Shown here piece after piece: positions 1-7,532 of a stretch of DNA of 40,000 nt. The DNA comes from Candidatus Heimdallarchaeota archaeon. Its GTDB lineage: Archaea; Asgardarchaeota; Heimdallarchaeia; Heimdallarchaeales; Kariarchaeaceae. Each line of letters begins with the position of its first letter. The stretch's first letter is position 1. The translations under genes and the position numbers were made by a program. The stretch spans positions 1 through 40,000 of the forward strand of contig WAMJ01000281.1 of NCBI GenBank assembly GCA_015522385.1, read 5' to 3'. Under the pieces are notes generated by a model. It saw only the letters and a program-made list of their open reading frames with translations, did not search any database and was not told the origin of the DNA.

Positions 1-1485
1 CATCTTTTCGGAACTCTAGACCACAAGGAAATTGGGCTGCTCTATCTCATCTTTGCAATGATCAACATTGGAATCTCCGGATTCATGATCCTCACAGTAC
101 GGACCGAGCTGTTAACTCCACAAGTAGATTTTGTTGATGCAAAGACCTACCTATCTCTGTTTACGATCCACGGTCTGTCGATGATTTTTCTAGTCGTCAT
201 GCCCATGGGTGCTGGATTCGGGAACTATCTAATCCCTAAGATGATAGGAGCTAAGGATCTATATTGGCCGAAGTGGAACAACTTCGCCTTCTGGATGCTA
301 GTACCTGCGGCATACTTCACCTATACTGGTAATGCTGGTGTGGGCTGGACTTTCTATCCTCCCCTGTCAACACTGCCTGGTGAAATCCAAGCGGTAAATA
401 TAACCATCATTGGTCTCCTCTTTGCTGGAACTTCGTCAGTGATCGGAGCCATCAACTTCCTCCTCACTATATCCATGATGAGAGAACCTGGTCTCGGTTG
501 GTTCGATCTTGACCTCTTTACATGGTCGATAATTTTCACCTCCCTGATCCAGATGATTGCGACACCGTTCATCACGACTGCTCTGGTTATGTTGCTATTG
601 ACGAATGCGACTGGAGCCACGTTCTTCCTGGCCTCTGCAGGATCAGGGCCAGTACTCTTCCAGCACGTATTTTGGAGTTACTCGCATCCTGCGGTGTACA
701 TTATGATCCTACCATCGATGGGTTTGACCTCTGTCATTATTGAGAGATTCTCTCAGAAGAAGATTTTTGGGTACAAGAGTATGGTTTACTCCATGGCCGC
801 AATCGGACTTCTCGGCTTCATTGTGTGGGGACACCACATGTACACTGTCACCATCGGAACCTCACCCAACTGGTACTTTACTCTGGCTACTTTCTTCATA
901 GCCATTCCATCTGGTATCAAGACATTCAACTGGCTGACCACCATGTACAAGAGCAGACTGGTGATAGATGTGCCGCTCCTATACTCGCTTGGCTTTGTCA
1001 TCGGTTTCGTCCTCGGTGGGATTTCAGGGGTGATGGTAAACACCATCCCCATTGATGTCGTCTATCAGGATACCTACTTCGTTGTCGGCCACTTCCACTT
1101 CATTATCATAGGTGGTGCGGTCTCCACGATCATGGGTGCACTTTACATGTTATATCCCAGCGTTACTGGAAAGATGTACAACAAGAAAATCGCCATCTGG
1201 CAGTGGATAATATGGATGCCCTCCTTCATTCTTACCTTCATGGGAATGAATATCGTAGGCGCCTACGGTATGCCACGTAGATACGTTGGCTACGCCGGTC
1301 TCCCATATGAAAGTGAATTGACCTTCTGGCACAGGGTGACAACAATCGGTGCATACGGACAGGCAGTTGCTTTCACGTTAATGTTCATCAATTTTGTCTA
1401 CAGTGCTCTCAAGGGAGCTCCTGCATCTGAGGGAACTTGGGACATTGAGAACCCTGCCTTCTGGCCACTGGAGGTGAAGGAATGA
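1..1485 (+). CDS. coxA: Cytochrome c oxidase subunit I, A2-type (5' partial)
   Basis: Catalytic subunit of an aa3-type heme-copper oxygen reductase that reduces O2 to water and pumps protons. The frame is open from base 1, and the first codons give the family's LDHKEIG-type start, so the true start lies just upstream of the window. About 494 residues are visible. A heme a ligand His is at codon 57. CuB ligands are the His at codon 229 and the HH pair at bases 832-837. The HFHF heme ligands are at bases 1090-1101. The K-channel Lys is in IPSGIK. The D-channel entry (GAKD followed by NN) is present, but the usual Glu of HPEVY is Ala. A Tyr-Ser pair precedes it (YSHPAVY, codons 227-233), which is the A2 subfamily signature. 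The stop overlaps the subunit III start by 4 nt. Subunit II is not in the window and presumably lies upstream. Confidence 0.97.
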   Translation, partial: HLFGTLDHKEIGLLYLIFAMINIGISGFMILTVRTELLTPQVDFVDAKTYLSLFTIHGLSMIFLVVMPMGAGFGNYLIPKMIGAKDLYWPKWNNFAFWMLVPAAYFTYTGNAGVGWTFYPPLSTLPGEIQAVNITIIGLLFAGTSSVIGAINFLLTISMMREPGLGWFDLDLFTWSIIFTSLIQMIATPFITTALVMLLLTNATGATFFLASAGSGPVLFQHVFWSYSHPAVYIMILPSMGLTSVIIERFSQKKIFGYKSMVYSMAAIGLLGFIVWGHHMYTVTIGTSPNWYFTLATFFIAIPSGIKTFNWLTTMYKSRLVIDVPLLYSLGFVIGFVLGGISGVMVNTIPIDVVYQDTYFVVGHFHFIIIGGAVSTIMGALYMLYPSVTGKMYNKKIAIWQWIIWMPSFILTFMGMNIVGAYGMPRRYVGYAGLPYESELTFWHRVTTIGAYGQAVAFTLMFINFVYSALKGAPASEGTWDIENPAFWPLEVKE

Positions 1486-2327
1486 GCGACGACCACGTGA
1501 GTCTCGGCGCTTTCTTCATGGGCATTTCCCTGTTCCTCCTCGGAGGGGGAATCAAGGAACTTGTCGTCAAGGACGGAAACGCAACCCTTGGTTTCGGTCT
1601 ACTCGGACTGTGGATTGTCTCGTTTGTCATCTTCGCATTTATACAGATCAGGGCAAGAGTTTCCTCGGACAAACCGGACAATGAGGGAGTGACTTCCAAT
1701 TTACCAAAGAATACATGGATGTGGTTGTTCCTCTCGTCAGAGGTAGTCTTTTTCACCATGCTTATCGGTCTGTCATTCGCCCTCCGACTGACAGTAGATC
1801 CTAAGTTCGGTCTGACTGGAATTGGTGCTGGGTGGTTAGGACATGTCCATGACAGCCTCAACCTCAAGTACGATGGGTGGGTTGGCAATGATAATTTTTC
1901 GCCAGAGGATCTTGACATCATCCTCACCACTGTCAATACCTTCCTCCTCATTATCTCATCATACACAATGGTAATTGCAGTTGAGCATGCTCACAAAGGT
2001 GAGGGAAGGAAGGCGAGTATATTCTTACTCATTACTGCCGGAATCGGTGCTACATTCCTTGGGATTCAGATCTCGGAATACATCGCTCTGTTCAACGAGG
2101 GTTTTGATCCATCGGCTGGACTGTTTGGAGCAACTTTCTTCCTGCAGACTGGATTCCACGGGGCTCACGTACTGGTTGGTATTCTACTTCTAATTCTAAT
2201 GGCCGTCAAGGGTTTCATGGGAGGGTTTGACAAACCTGGGAATAACGATGTAGAGATTGTTGGTCTCTACTGGCATTTTGTAGACCTTGTCTGGGTGATA
2301 CTCTTCACCTTGGTCTACCTACTCTAG
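1482..2327 (+). CDS. coxC: Cytochrome c oxidase subunit III
   Basis: Membrane subunit III of the oxidase, which stabilises subunit I and lies near the proton-uptake side. The 281-residue protein has about seven hydrophobic segments. The two N-terminal segments (residues about 8-56) are followed by a hydrophilic linker and the conserved core. Family hallmarks are SSEVVFF near residue 85, GFHGAHVLVG near residue 225 and YWHFVDLVW near residue 263. The ATG overlaps the coxA stop as ATGA, so translation is probably coupled. An AGGAGG Shine-Dalgarno for the next gene begins at its stop codon. Confidence 0.95.
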   Translation: MSDDHVSLGAFFMGISLFLLGGGIKELVVKDGNATLGFGLLGLWIVSFVIFAFIQIRARVSSDKPDNEGVTSNLPKNTWMWLFLSSEVVFFTMLIGLSFALRLTVDPKFGLTGIGAGWLGHVHDSLNLKYDGWVGNDNFSPEDLDIILTTVNTFLLIISSYTMVIAVEHAHKGEGRKASIFLLITAGIGATFLGIQISEYIALFNEGFDPSAGLFGATFFLQTGFHGAHVLVGILLLILMAVKGFMGGFDKPGNNDVEIVGLYWHFVDLVWVILFTLVYLL

Positions 2328-2332
2328 GAGGA
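2327..2332 (+). promoter_or_regulatory. Shine-Dalgarno AGGAGG of subunit IV gene
   Basis: A perfect AGGAGG begins at the last base of the coxC stop codon and lies 6 nt before the ATG at 2339. It shows that internal operon genes use Shine-Dalgarno initiation, while many first genes here look leaderless. Confidence 0.8.
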
Positions 2333-2338
2333 AATGTT

Positions 2339-2620
2339 ATGGATAGTAAAATTATGGTGTACACAAAGGTTCTGGCTGCTCTTGCTGTAGCCACGATTAT
2401 CGAGGTTATTGTGGGAACAAATGCTGGGGCATGGGGTATGGGAGAATGGACAAAGTTCCTCATTCTCTTCGCAATTGCGATTTTCAAAGCTAGTTTGATT
2501 ATTGCATTCTTCATGCACGTTAAGTACGAGCCCAAACCGCTGTACCTAGTTCTTCTTGTATTTGGTGCACCAATGGCAATTACATTACCTATCGCATTGT
2601 TCCCGATATTCTTTGCGTGA
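2339..2620 (+). CDS. coxD: Cytochrome c oxidase subunit IV (small membrane subunit)
   Basis: A 93-residue protein with three hydrophobic segments. The second contains the prokaryotic subunit IV signature, a Lys-Ala-Ser segment followed by FFMHVKYE at residues about 60-67. It is an accessory subunit of the oxidase encoded just upstream and has no catalytic residues. It lies 11 nt after coxC with a strong Shine-Dalgarno and is followed by a T-tract, so it is probably the last gene of the oxidase operon. Confidence 0.88.
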   Translation: MDSKIMVYTKVLAALAVATIIEVIVGTNAGAWGMGEWTKFLILFAIAIFKASLIIAFFMHVKYEPKPLYLVLLVFGAPMAITLPIALFPIFFA

Positions 2621-2638
2621 AAAATTTTCAAAAACAAA

Positions 2639-2648
2639 TATTTTTTTT
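2639..2648 (+). terminator. Oligo-T transcription terminator after cox operon
   Basis: A run of eight T follows the coxD stop by about 20 nt in an A/T-rich stretch, with no strong hairpin needed. This fits archaeal intrinsic termination on T-tracts and separates the oxidase operon from the wHTH gene. Confidence 0.6.
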
Positions 2649-2730
2649 AGATGGGAATATCCTCACCTCCACAGTTTCGTTCAGATAGACTCCTGAAACT
2701 ACTGGATTGAATTCTATCCTCAAACGAATG

Positions 2731-2740
2731 ATTATATAGA
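2731..2740 (+). promoter_or_regulatory. TATA box of wHTH gene
   Basis: ATTATATAGA is centred about 30 nt before ATG 2765, consistent with a leaderless or near-leaderless transcript. It supports that ATG over GTG 2741. Confidence 0.55.
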
Positions 2741-2764
2741 GTGGAGAGGAGTTCATATTGTATT

Positions 2765-3397
2765 ATGGAGACCGAGTATCAGGATTTGGTGACCTTTAAA
2801 CCTCCGTTGTTCATGGTCATCAGAGATGATAAGATGCTTGATCAAATCCGCGAGCCAGTGATGAAACCGATCATTCGGGCATTGAGAGAGGGGCCTAAAA
2901 CAATTAAGGAGATTCAGCATCACTACAACGACATCTCCGAGAAGCCTAAATCGGATAAGACAATCTACCGGTACGTGAAGAAGCTCGAAGAAGTAGGTTT
3001 AGTAAAGCAGGCTGGTCATAGGGTCTACTCAGGAAGAAACATTAGTGAGATACTCTATTCACGAACTGCTCGGATCTTCTATATCGAGTTCGACGATCCA
3101 GACATCTTCAGTGAGAAGAACTTGATGCATGCCCAAATGATTGGAGGTCTCCTGAGCCCACTGTTTGGATCCAAGGAGGTAAATGCCTCGAAACTCATTG
3201 AATTTCTGCAGAGGTTTGAGAAACAGAAACTTGAGATGATTGAAAAACTTCTTACAGAGGCAAAACCCGAGGTTTTGGAGATGCTCTCACAGAAAGAGTG
3301 GTCTGGGGTTACCTATTTCATAGATGCAGCAGCTACTTTCGGACTTCTAATGCAAGAAGATAATCTGAAAGAGACTCTTGGAGCGATGTTTGAATAA
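2765..3397 (+). CDS. Winged-helix (ArsR-like) DNA-binding protein
   Basis: A 210-residue protein. Residues about 30-100 form a winged helix: a helix with PIIRALREGPKTIKEI, then a recognition-helix region with SDKTIYRYVKKLEEVGLV, then a wing with YSGRNISEILY. The C-terminal half is helical and may be a sensor or dimerisation region; I do not recognise it. The start at 2765 is preferred because a TATA box lies about 30 nt upstream; the frame also allows GTG 2741. The next gene, the maspardin-like hydrolase, starts 44 nt downstream on the same strand, so this protein could regulate it or the flanking oxidase operon. That is inference from position only. Confidence 0.8.
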   Translation: METEYQDLVTFKPPLFMVIRDDKMLDQIREPVMKPIIRALREGPKTIKEIQHHYNDISEKPKSDKTIYRYVKKLEEVGLVKQAGHRVYSGRNISEILYSRTARIFYIEFDDPDIFSEKNLMHAQMIGGLLSPLFGSKEVNASKLIEFLQRFEKQKLEMIEKLLTEAKPEVLEMLSQKEWSGVTYFIDAAATFGLLMQEDNLKETLGAMFE

Positions 3398-3440
3398 TTT
3401 ATCACCCAAAGGTCTAAATTCCTTCCCTCCATTGAAACGT

Positions 3441-4184
3441 ATGGAGCTGTCGAAATCGGGGAAAACCATTCGGTACACAGATGTGGGGGAGGGAGAAACC
3501 TTAATCCTTCTCCCTGGAACCCTTGGTGACGAAACGCTCTTTGTGAACCAGCAGGATGCCCTAAAGGACTCTTTCAGGATAGTCGTCTTTGACCATCCCC
3601 GTGTGAGTAAACTCGATATGCTAGTGGATCTTTATCATGAGGTCTTCAACGAGCTTGTGGATTCTAGATTCATCCTTGGTGGATCTTCGGTAGGAGGGTG
3701 GATCGCCCAGCACTACACAAAGAAATATCCCGAGGATGTCAAGAGCCTGATACTCGGAAATACCTTCTGTGATAATTCTAGCCTGAGAGCACAATCTTTG
3801 AAGCTATATAGTTCCTCGGGATGGGTTCCGTGGTTCATGTTCAGAAGGAAATTCTGGAGTAAGCTGAGAAAAGACCTTGAAGATTATTCCGAGCTACTTC
3901 CATACTTTGATGCCAATATTAAGAAGATGGGGAAGAGTGGTCTGAGACAGAGACTATGGTGGAGTCTTTCTCCTGTTGAAGTCCCGGTCACTGTCGACAT
4001 AGATCACATTCTACTCATATCCAGTGATGACGATCCAACCGTTCCTGCACCTCTCACGCGGCAATTACGGGATACCTACCCCAAAGCTGATGTACACAGA
4101 TTCAAGAGTGGAGGGCATTTCCCGTATTTGACCAGACCAGATGAATACAGCGATGTTCTCAGGACATTTTTGAAGGGTCAATGA
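3441..4184 (+). CDS. Maspardin (SPG21/ACP33)-like alpha/beta hydrolase
   Basis: A 247-residue alpha/beta-hydrolase-fold protein. The nucleophile elbow GGSSVGG is near residue 83, an acidic region SSDDDP near residue 196, and a C-terminal His in SGGHFPYL near residue 227. From memory of human maspardin, the resemblance extends beyond the fold: LILGNTFCDN, a WVPWFMFRRK segment, a VPVT strand, and the YPKAD...HFPYL C-terminal block match in order and spacing. Maspardin is a eukaryotic endosome-associated protein whose enzymatic role is unclear. ATG 3441 is chosen because the upstream frame (TTG 3378) adds a non-homologous tail overlapping the previous gene, and a weak TATA-like TCTAAATT lies about 25 nt before it. 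The 3' end overlaps a convergent GTPase gene by 26 nt. A generic hydrolase remains the fallback. Confidence 0.75.
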   Translation: MELSKSGKTIRYTDVGEGETLILLPGTLGDETLFVNQQDALKDSFRIVVFDHPRVSKLDMLVDLYHEVFNELVDSRFILGGSSVGGWIAQHYTKKYPEDVKSLILGNTFCDNSSLRAQSLKLYSSSGWVPWFMFRRKFWSKLRKDLEDYSELLPYFDANIKKMGKSGLRQRLWWSLSPVEVPVTVDIDHILLISSDDDPTVPAPLTRQLRDTYPKADVHRFKSGGHFPYLTRPDEYSDVLRTFLKGQ

Positions 4185-5289
4185 TTGAGGCCACTTTCGT
4201 ACGTAATTGCTCTAAGATGTCCGCTATGATTTTCCTCTCGTCAAGGTGACTTGTGGAGTAGTCAAATACCTCGGATGTGAACGCAACCCCGCTCTCTACG
4301 AGGTAGTTTGCAATTCTGTTCAGCGATGAGTGCAGCACCCCCTCGATGAACTGTCTCTTTCGAGCCGACATTTCCGTGTAGGCAGAGTCAATCACTGCCC
4401 CGATGATGAAGGTTGTACCCAGCCCCCTTGTTTTAGAGTCAGAGGAGGGATAGATGATGTACTCGAGGGAACCCTTGGGTTCTGGCCACGGGATATTTGC
4501 ACAGGTTATTATCTCTGTATCCACAAATTCAAGGTAGGACATTAGTCCAATTGCAGCCTTCAGAGTAACTTTCCCATGTCTCTCCTTCTGCGGACTGCTC
4601 GCAGCAATAATTGGACCTACAATGTCATTGAAGGTCATAAGGTAGGCTGATGGGACTATCTCAGATGACTCTGCTCTCGGTTGTCTTTCCTCACTCATCA
4701 TCTTCTCATAGAACTCAATGAATGCTCTACCTGTATCTGCGAAAGTTTGGTCAACCATTGTTCCAAGTAGTGCGCTGGTATGATAGAGGTTAATATCCAC
4801 ACTGTATCTCTCCGATAATTCTTTTATCCTCTCCTCTGACTCCTCAACCGAGACCTTCATGTAGTCGACGAGATCAGTTTTGTTCCCAAGGACGTTGATA
4901 TAGACATTTCTGTTGGTAAAGGATAATGCTTTCTGCAGCCAATTCTCCACGTCTTCGAAAGACTTCCTGTTTGTCACATCGTAGACGATAAAGACCGCGA
5001 AGGCATTGTTGTAGTACGAGGGGTGGATCTTCGAGAAGGTCTGATTGCCCGCCACGTCCCAAATTACATAATTGAGAATCACATTATCAATATTTACCTG
5101 TTTGAGTGCGAAGTCCGCCCCGATTGTCGGAAGGTAGCTGTTTTTGAATCCCTCTCCCATATACCTGCGTCTCAACGTGGTCTTTCCGACAGTGGAGTTA
5201 CCAATCAACACCAACTTGAGATTATATTCCTCTTGGGAATCCACAGCTAGTAATGGGATGATCAAGTTATGAACTATTACTTCATTCAA
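4159..5289 (-). CDS. Ras/Rab-like small GTPase fused to a longin-like domain
   Basis: A 376-residue protein. The GTPase domain spans residues about 24-195: G1 G30-T37, switch I Thr55 in PTIGADF, G3 WDVAGN at 77-82, G4 NKTD at 136-139 and G5 TSA at 171-173. The position equivalent to Ras Gln61 is Asn82, so intrinsic GTP hydrolysis may be weak. Residues about 205-376 form a second domain of predicted order beta-beta-alpha-beta-beta-beta-alpha, beginning AYLMTFNDIVGPII. This resembles longin/roadblock-type platforms, although the assignment is tentative. There is no C-terminal Cys for prenylation. The start is TTG, supported by an A/T box centred 26 nt upstream; the alternative is GTG 5244. It is convergent with the maspardin-like gene. 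Such GTPase expansions are typical of Asgard archaea. Confidence 0.88.
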   Translation of the reverse strand: MNEVIVHNLIIPLLAVDSQEEYNLKLVLIGNSTVGKTTLRRRYMGEGFKNSYLPTIGADFALKQVNIDNVILNYVIWDVAGNQTFSKIHPSYYNNAFAVFIVYDVTNRKSFEDVENWLQKALSFTNRNVYINVLGNKTDLVDYMKVSVEESEERIKELSERYSVDINLYHTSALLGTMVDQTFADTGRAFIEFYEKMMSEERQPRAESSEIVPSAYLMTFNDIVGPIIAASSPQKERHGKVTLKAAIGLMSYLEFVDTEIITCANIPWPEPKGSLEYIIYPSSDSKTRGLGTTFIIGAVIDSAYTEMSARKRQFIEGVLHSSLNRIANYLVESGVAFTSEVFDYSTSHLDERKIIADILEQLRTKVASIIDPSKMS

Positions 5290-5310
5290 TTAAATATCGC
5301 ATATAGTAGA

Positions 5311-5319
5311 AATATTATG
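5311..5319 (-). promoter_or_regulatory. TATA box of GTPase-longin gene
   Basis: CATAATATT on the minus strand is centred 26 nt upstream of TTG 5289 and overlaps the last codons of the UbiA gene. It supports TTG as a leaderless start. Confidence 0.5.
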
Positions 5320-6199
5320 ACAAGATTATCCACAATTGATTTATTGCAAGAATCACGAGGAATACAAGCATCGTCTGCATGATTCTTAGTTTTGTCCTGT
5401 AGGCTACTTCATCTGACGGGTCTTTTATTACCTTTAGGACAAAATAAATCAGAAGCATGTCAAATATCAAGAGGAGAATAGGTAATACTATGTTGGTCCA
5501 ACTCAGGACAATCAATGGTATACTCGCTGGAACCGATAGCAGAATAATAATACCTCCAATAATTGAAGCCCCCTTCCTTCCGTGAACAACAGCTACTGTT
5601 TGTACTCCAAATGACTTGTCACCCTTTATGTCGTAAATCCCTTTGATCACCTCTCGGCCGAATATGCTGAAGAGTCCTACCAAGGCTATGGACTGGACTT
5701 CCCAGCTCAGTCCTCGATGAACAACAATATCTGAGTAAAGGAACAGGGCGTAAGGAGGCCACGCAACTAGGAAATTTCCAAGGAGTCCGTATTTCTTGAA
5801 GAATGCGTTGTAGCTATCTAGGATCAGGGCATTCCCCAGAGCCCAGAGAGTAGAGAATGGAAATATTCCCAAGGTGGTATCGATGAAATAACCGGAAATA
5901 CATGCTAGAATCAGGAGCACGCATGCCCATAATATAGCCTGCATCTTTGTAACCTTTCCGCTTGGTATTGCCCGGTATGGGGCATTGACCTTGTCGATTT
6001 CTAGGTCCACAATGTCATTATGAACCATGCTATGTGATGTGGTTAAGAAAGCGGCAAACGCAGAACCGACATATACCTGCCATGGAAGAACCTCTTTGCT
6101 TGCTAGAAAGAGTGAGAAGACAACTGCAATCGCGGCCACACTGCAGTTCAACGGTCTCATTAACCTAATCAGTCCATCTACCTTTCTGAACAGATCCAC
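5315..6199 (-). CDS. UbiA-family prenyltransferase, likely digeranylgeranylglyceryl phosphate synthase
   Basis: A 294-residue integral membrane prenyltransferase with about eight to nine hydrophobic segments. Motif 1 is NDIVDLEID at residues 61-69, followed by NAPYRAIPSGK. Motif 2, REVIKGIYDIKGDK, is near residue 175. The spacing and the PSGK block match archaeal DGGGP synthases, which add the second geranylgeranyl chain to archaeal lipid precursors. Heme O synthase is less likely despite the nearby oxidase, because its characteristic Asn/Asp and MxRTxxRP block is absent. A quinone prenyltransferase is the main alternative. The start is GTG, with a TATA-like CATATAGC about 24 nt upstream. The gene is divergent from the 6298 membrane protein across about 98 nt. 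Confidence 0.82.
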   Translation of the reverse strand: MDLFRKVDGLIRLMRPLNCSVAAIAVVFSLFLASKEVLPWQVYVGSAFAAFLTTSHSMVHNDIVDLEIDKVNAPYRAIPSGKVTKMQAILWACVLLILACISGYFIDTTLGIFPFSTLWALGNALILDSYNAFFKKYGLLGNFLVAWPPYALFLYSDIVVHRGLSWEVQSIALVGLFSIFGREVIKGIYDIKGDKSFGVQTVAVVHGRKGASIIGGIIILLSVPASIPLIVLSWTNIVLPILLLIFDMLLIYFVLKVIKDPSDEVAYRTKLRIMQTMLVFLVILAINQLWIILS

Positions 6200-6218
6200 A
6201 ATTTGTAGATTCTACATA

Positions 6219-6226
6219 GCTATATG
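6219..6226 (-). promoter_or_regulatory. TATA box of UbiA gene
   Basis: CATATAGC on the minus strand is centred about 24 nt before GTG 6199, fitting a leaderless transcript. Confidence 0.5.
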
Positions 6227-6265
6227 GATATTTTGGGAAGAAATTTTGGTTAGGAGACATAAAGA

Positions 6266-6275
6266 GATATAATTG
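6266..6275 (+). promoter_or_regulatory. TATA box of membrane-protein/TlpA pair
   Basis: GATATAATTG is centred about 27 nt before TTG 6298. It supports that rare start codon, because the only nearby ATG (6287) runs into a stop after four codons. Confidence 0.5.
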
Positions 6276-6297
6276 GGCATTCGTTCATGAAATCAGA

Positions 6298-6897
6298 TTG
6301 AGTTCCAGATATGACGTCTATGAAGCCTTATTGAACTACCCTCTTACATGGGTTACCATAAAGTGGCTACTCCTCGTGATCTACCTACGTTCCTCGTTTT
6401 TCCACATTATCGAGGGGACTTTCGGTTCACTCCTCTCGGTCGTCCTAGTTGTCGCAACCTTTGTCTTTCTTGTTGTATCTATTCAATGGAGGTTAGAAGC
6501 ACCTCCTGAACAAATGCAAATTTTACGTTCTGCCTGTCGTTCGGTGATTATTCCATATTTTCTTCTTTTTCATTTACACTCAATCTACAGAAGTGTGAGG
6601 GAGGAGAACATCTACATCCGGTTGAGCTACTGGATGGTCTTCTTCTTGGTAACTATGTTCTCGGTCATTGTCTCAATAATTCTGGGCGTTTCACTATTCA
6701 GTGTACCGTACAAGGGCGTCATCGTGATAATCGGATTCACCCTCATAGGTCCAATTATTCACCTCCCCATGTTCGCTGCCCGATCCGTCGTCGATAGTGA
6801 AGCTATTGGCTTGCTCACATCGGGAATGTTCAGGAGATCTGTGATTTCAATCTTTTCCGTTGCTACCTCTCTGCTCATCCTCTGGTTCAATCTATGA
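6298..6897 (+). CDS. Uncharacterised multi-pass membrane protein
   Basis: A 199-residue protein with about five or six hydrophobic helices, at residues about 18-32, 42-62, 80-98, 108-132, 138-160 and 178-198. Short Arg-rich loops follow the inside-positive rule. No family motif was recognised. It begins with TTG supported by an upstream TATA box, and its stop overlaps the thioredoxin-like gene by 4 nt (ATGA), so the two are co-translated. The pairing with a secreted TlpA-like protein could mean a role in membrane or envelope thiol chemistry. The CcdA signature Cys-Pro motif is absent, so it is not an obvious electron-transfer partner. Confidence 0.7.
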   Translation: MSSRYDVYEALLNYPLTWVTIKWLLLVIYLRSSFFHIIEGTFGSLLSVVLVVATFVFLVVSIQWRLEAPPEQMQILRSACRSVIIPYFLLFHLHSIYRSVREENIYIRLSYWMVFFLVTMFSVIVSIILGVSLFSVPYKGVIVIIGFTLIGPIIHLPMFAARSVVDSEAIGLLTSGMFRRSVISIFSVATSLLILWFNL

Positions 6898-7532
6898 GAA
6901 AGTATTTGATCTGTTTTCTTGTATCGAACAATATGAAGCAGGTAGTTCCTATTCTTTTTCTGTTGCTTTTAGTGTCTTCTGCATCCGCTGAGGTCACGAA
7001 TATCTCCCAGTATGAGTTCAAAGGAATTGATGGTCAGGTGCACACCTTTAGTGAGTTTAATTACACGTATATCTTTATTGATTTCTTCGCTACTTGGTGT
7101 ATTCCATGTGTTCAGTCTACAAAGGAGCTCATCCAACTTCAGGATTACAGGGGTGATGTTATCGACATCCTCTCAATTTCAGTAAGTGAGGAGACCGATT
7201 CTATTGAGAAAATCCTTGAATTCAAGGAAGAGAACAATATTACATGGGATATGGGAATTGACCCCAATATGACACTCACTTTGGATGTCGGTGTTCTTTA
7301 TATTCCATCATATGCACTGATCTCCCCTGAAGGGGATCTTCTGGAATTCATCAATGCCACGGAACTCCCTGATGTTTACGACATGATCGAAGTCGTGGAC
7401 ACCTTTACACAGAGTACCAACACCTCCTTACCACCGAGGACAGAGACCACCTCAGAGAACCTTCCATTGACATGGTACGTCGTCCCGCTATTTGCTCTAC
7501 CTTTACTTAGAAGGTTTAGAAGAATATTTTAG
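6894..7532 (+). CDS. Secreted TlpA-like thioredoxin with C-terminal membrane anchor
   Basis: A 212-residue extracytoplasmic thiol-disulfide protein. The signal peptide is best read from Met14 (ATG 6933): MKQVVPILF, a Leu-rich core, then a SASA cleavage region. The thioredoxin active site is ATWCIPC near residue 70, and the cis-Pro is in YIPSYAL near residue 145. A Ser/Thr-rich linker with NTS and NAT sequons leads to a short C-terminal hydrophobic segment and an Arg-rich tail (LLRRFRRIF). That order resembles archaeal CTERM sorting or anchor signals. The start overlaps the upstream stop by 4 nt; either ATG is possible. It could mature heme or CuA proteins of the oxidase or surface proteins; this is inference. 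Confidence 0.86.
   Translation: MRKYLICFLVSNNMKQVVPILFLLLLVSSASAEVTNISQYEFKGIDGQVHTFSEFNYTYIFIDFFATWCIPCVQSTKELIQLQDYRGDVIDILSISVSEETDSIEKILEFKEENNITWDMGIDPNMTLTLDVGVLYIPSYALISPEGDLLEFINATELPDVYDMIEVVDTFTQSTNTSLPPRTETTSENLPLTWYVVPLFALPLLRRFRRIF

Noticed and set aside
354..620. Many open frames of 60-200 codons on the opposite strand or other phase within strong genes (for example 354-620, 1409-1966, 14135-14611, 15813-16331, 27205-27813, 38339-38932)
   Set aside because: They lie fully inside genes with clear families, lack promoters or Shine-Dalgarno sites, and their proteins are low-complexity shadows.
3378..3440. Longer maspardin-like frame starting at TTG 3378
   Set aside because: The added 21 residues overlap the upstream gene and do not resemble the family.
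5315..6199. UbiA protein as heme O synthase serving the nearby oxidase
   Set aside because: Motif spacing and the NAPYRAIPSGK block match archaeal DGGGP synthase; the heme O synthase-specific block is absent.
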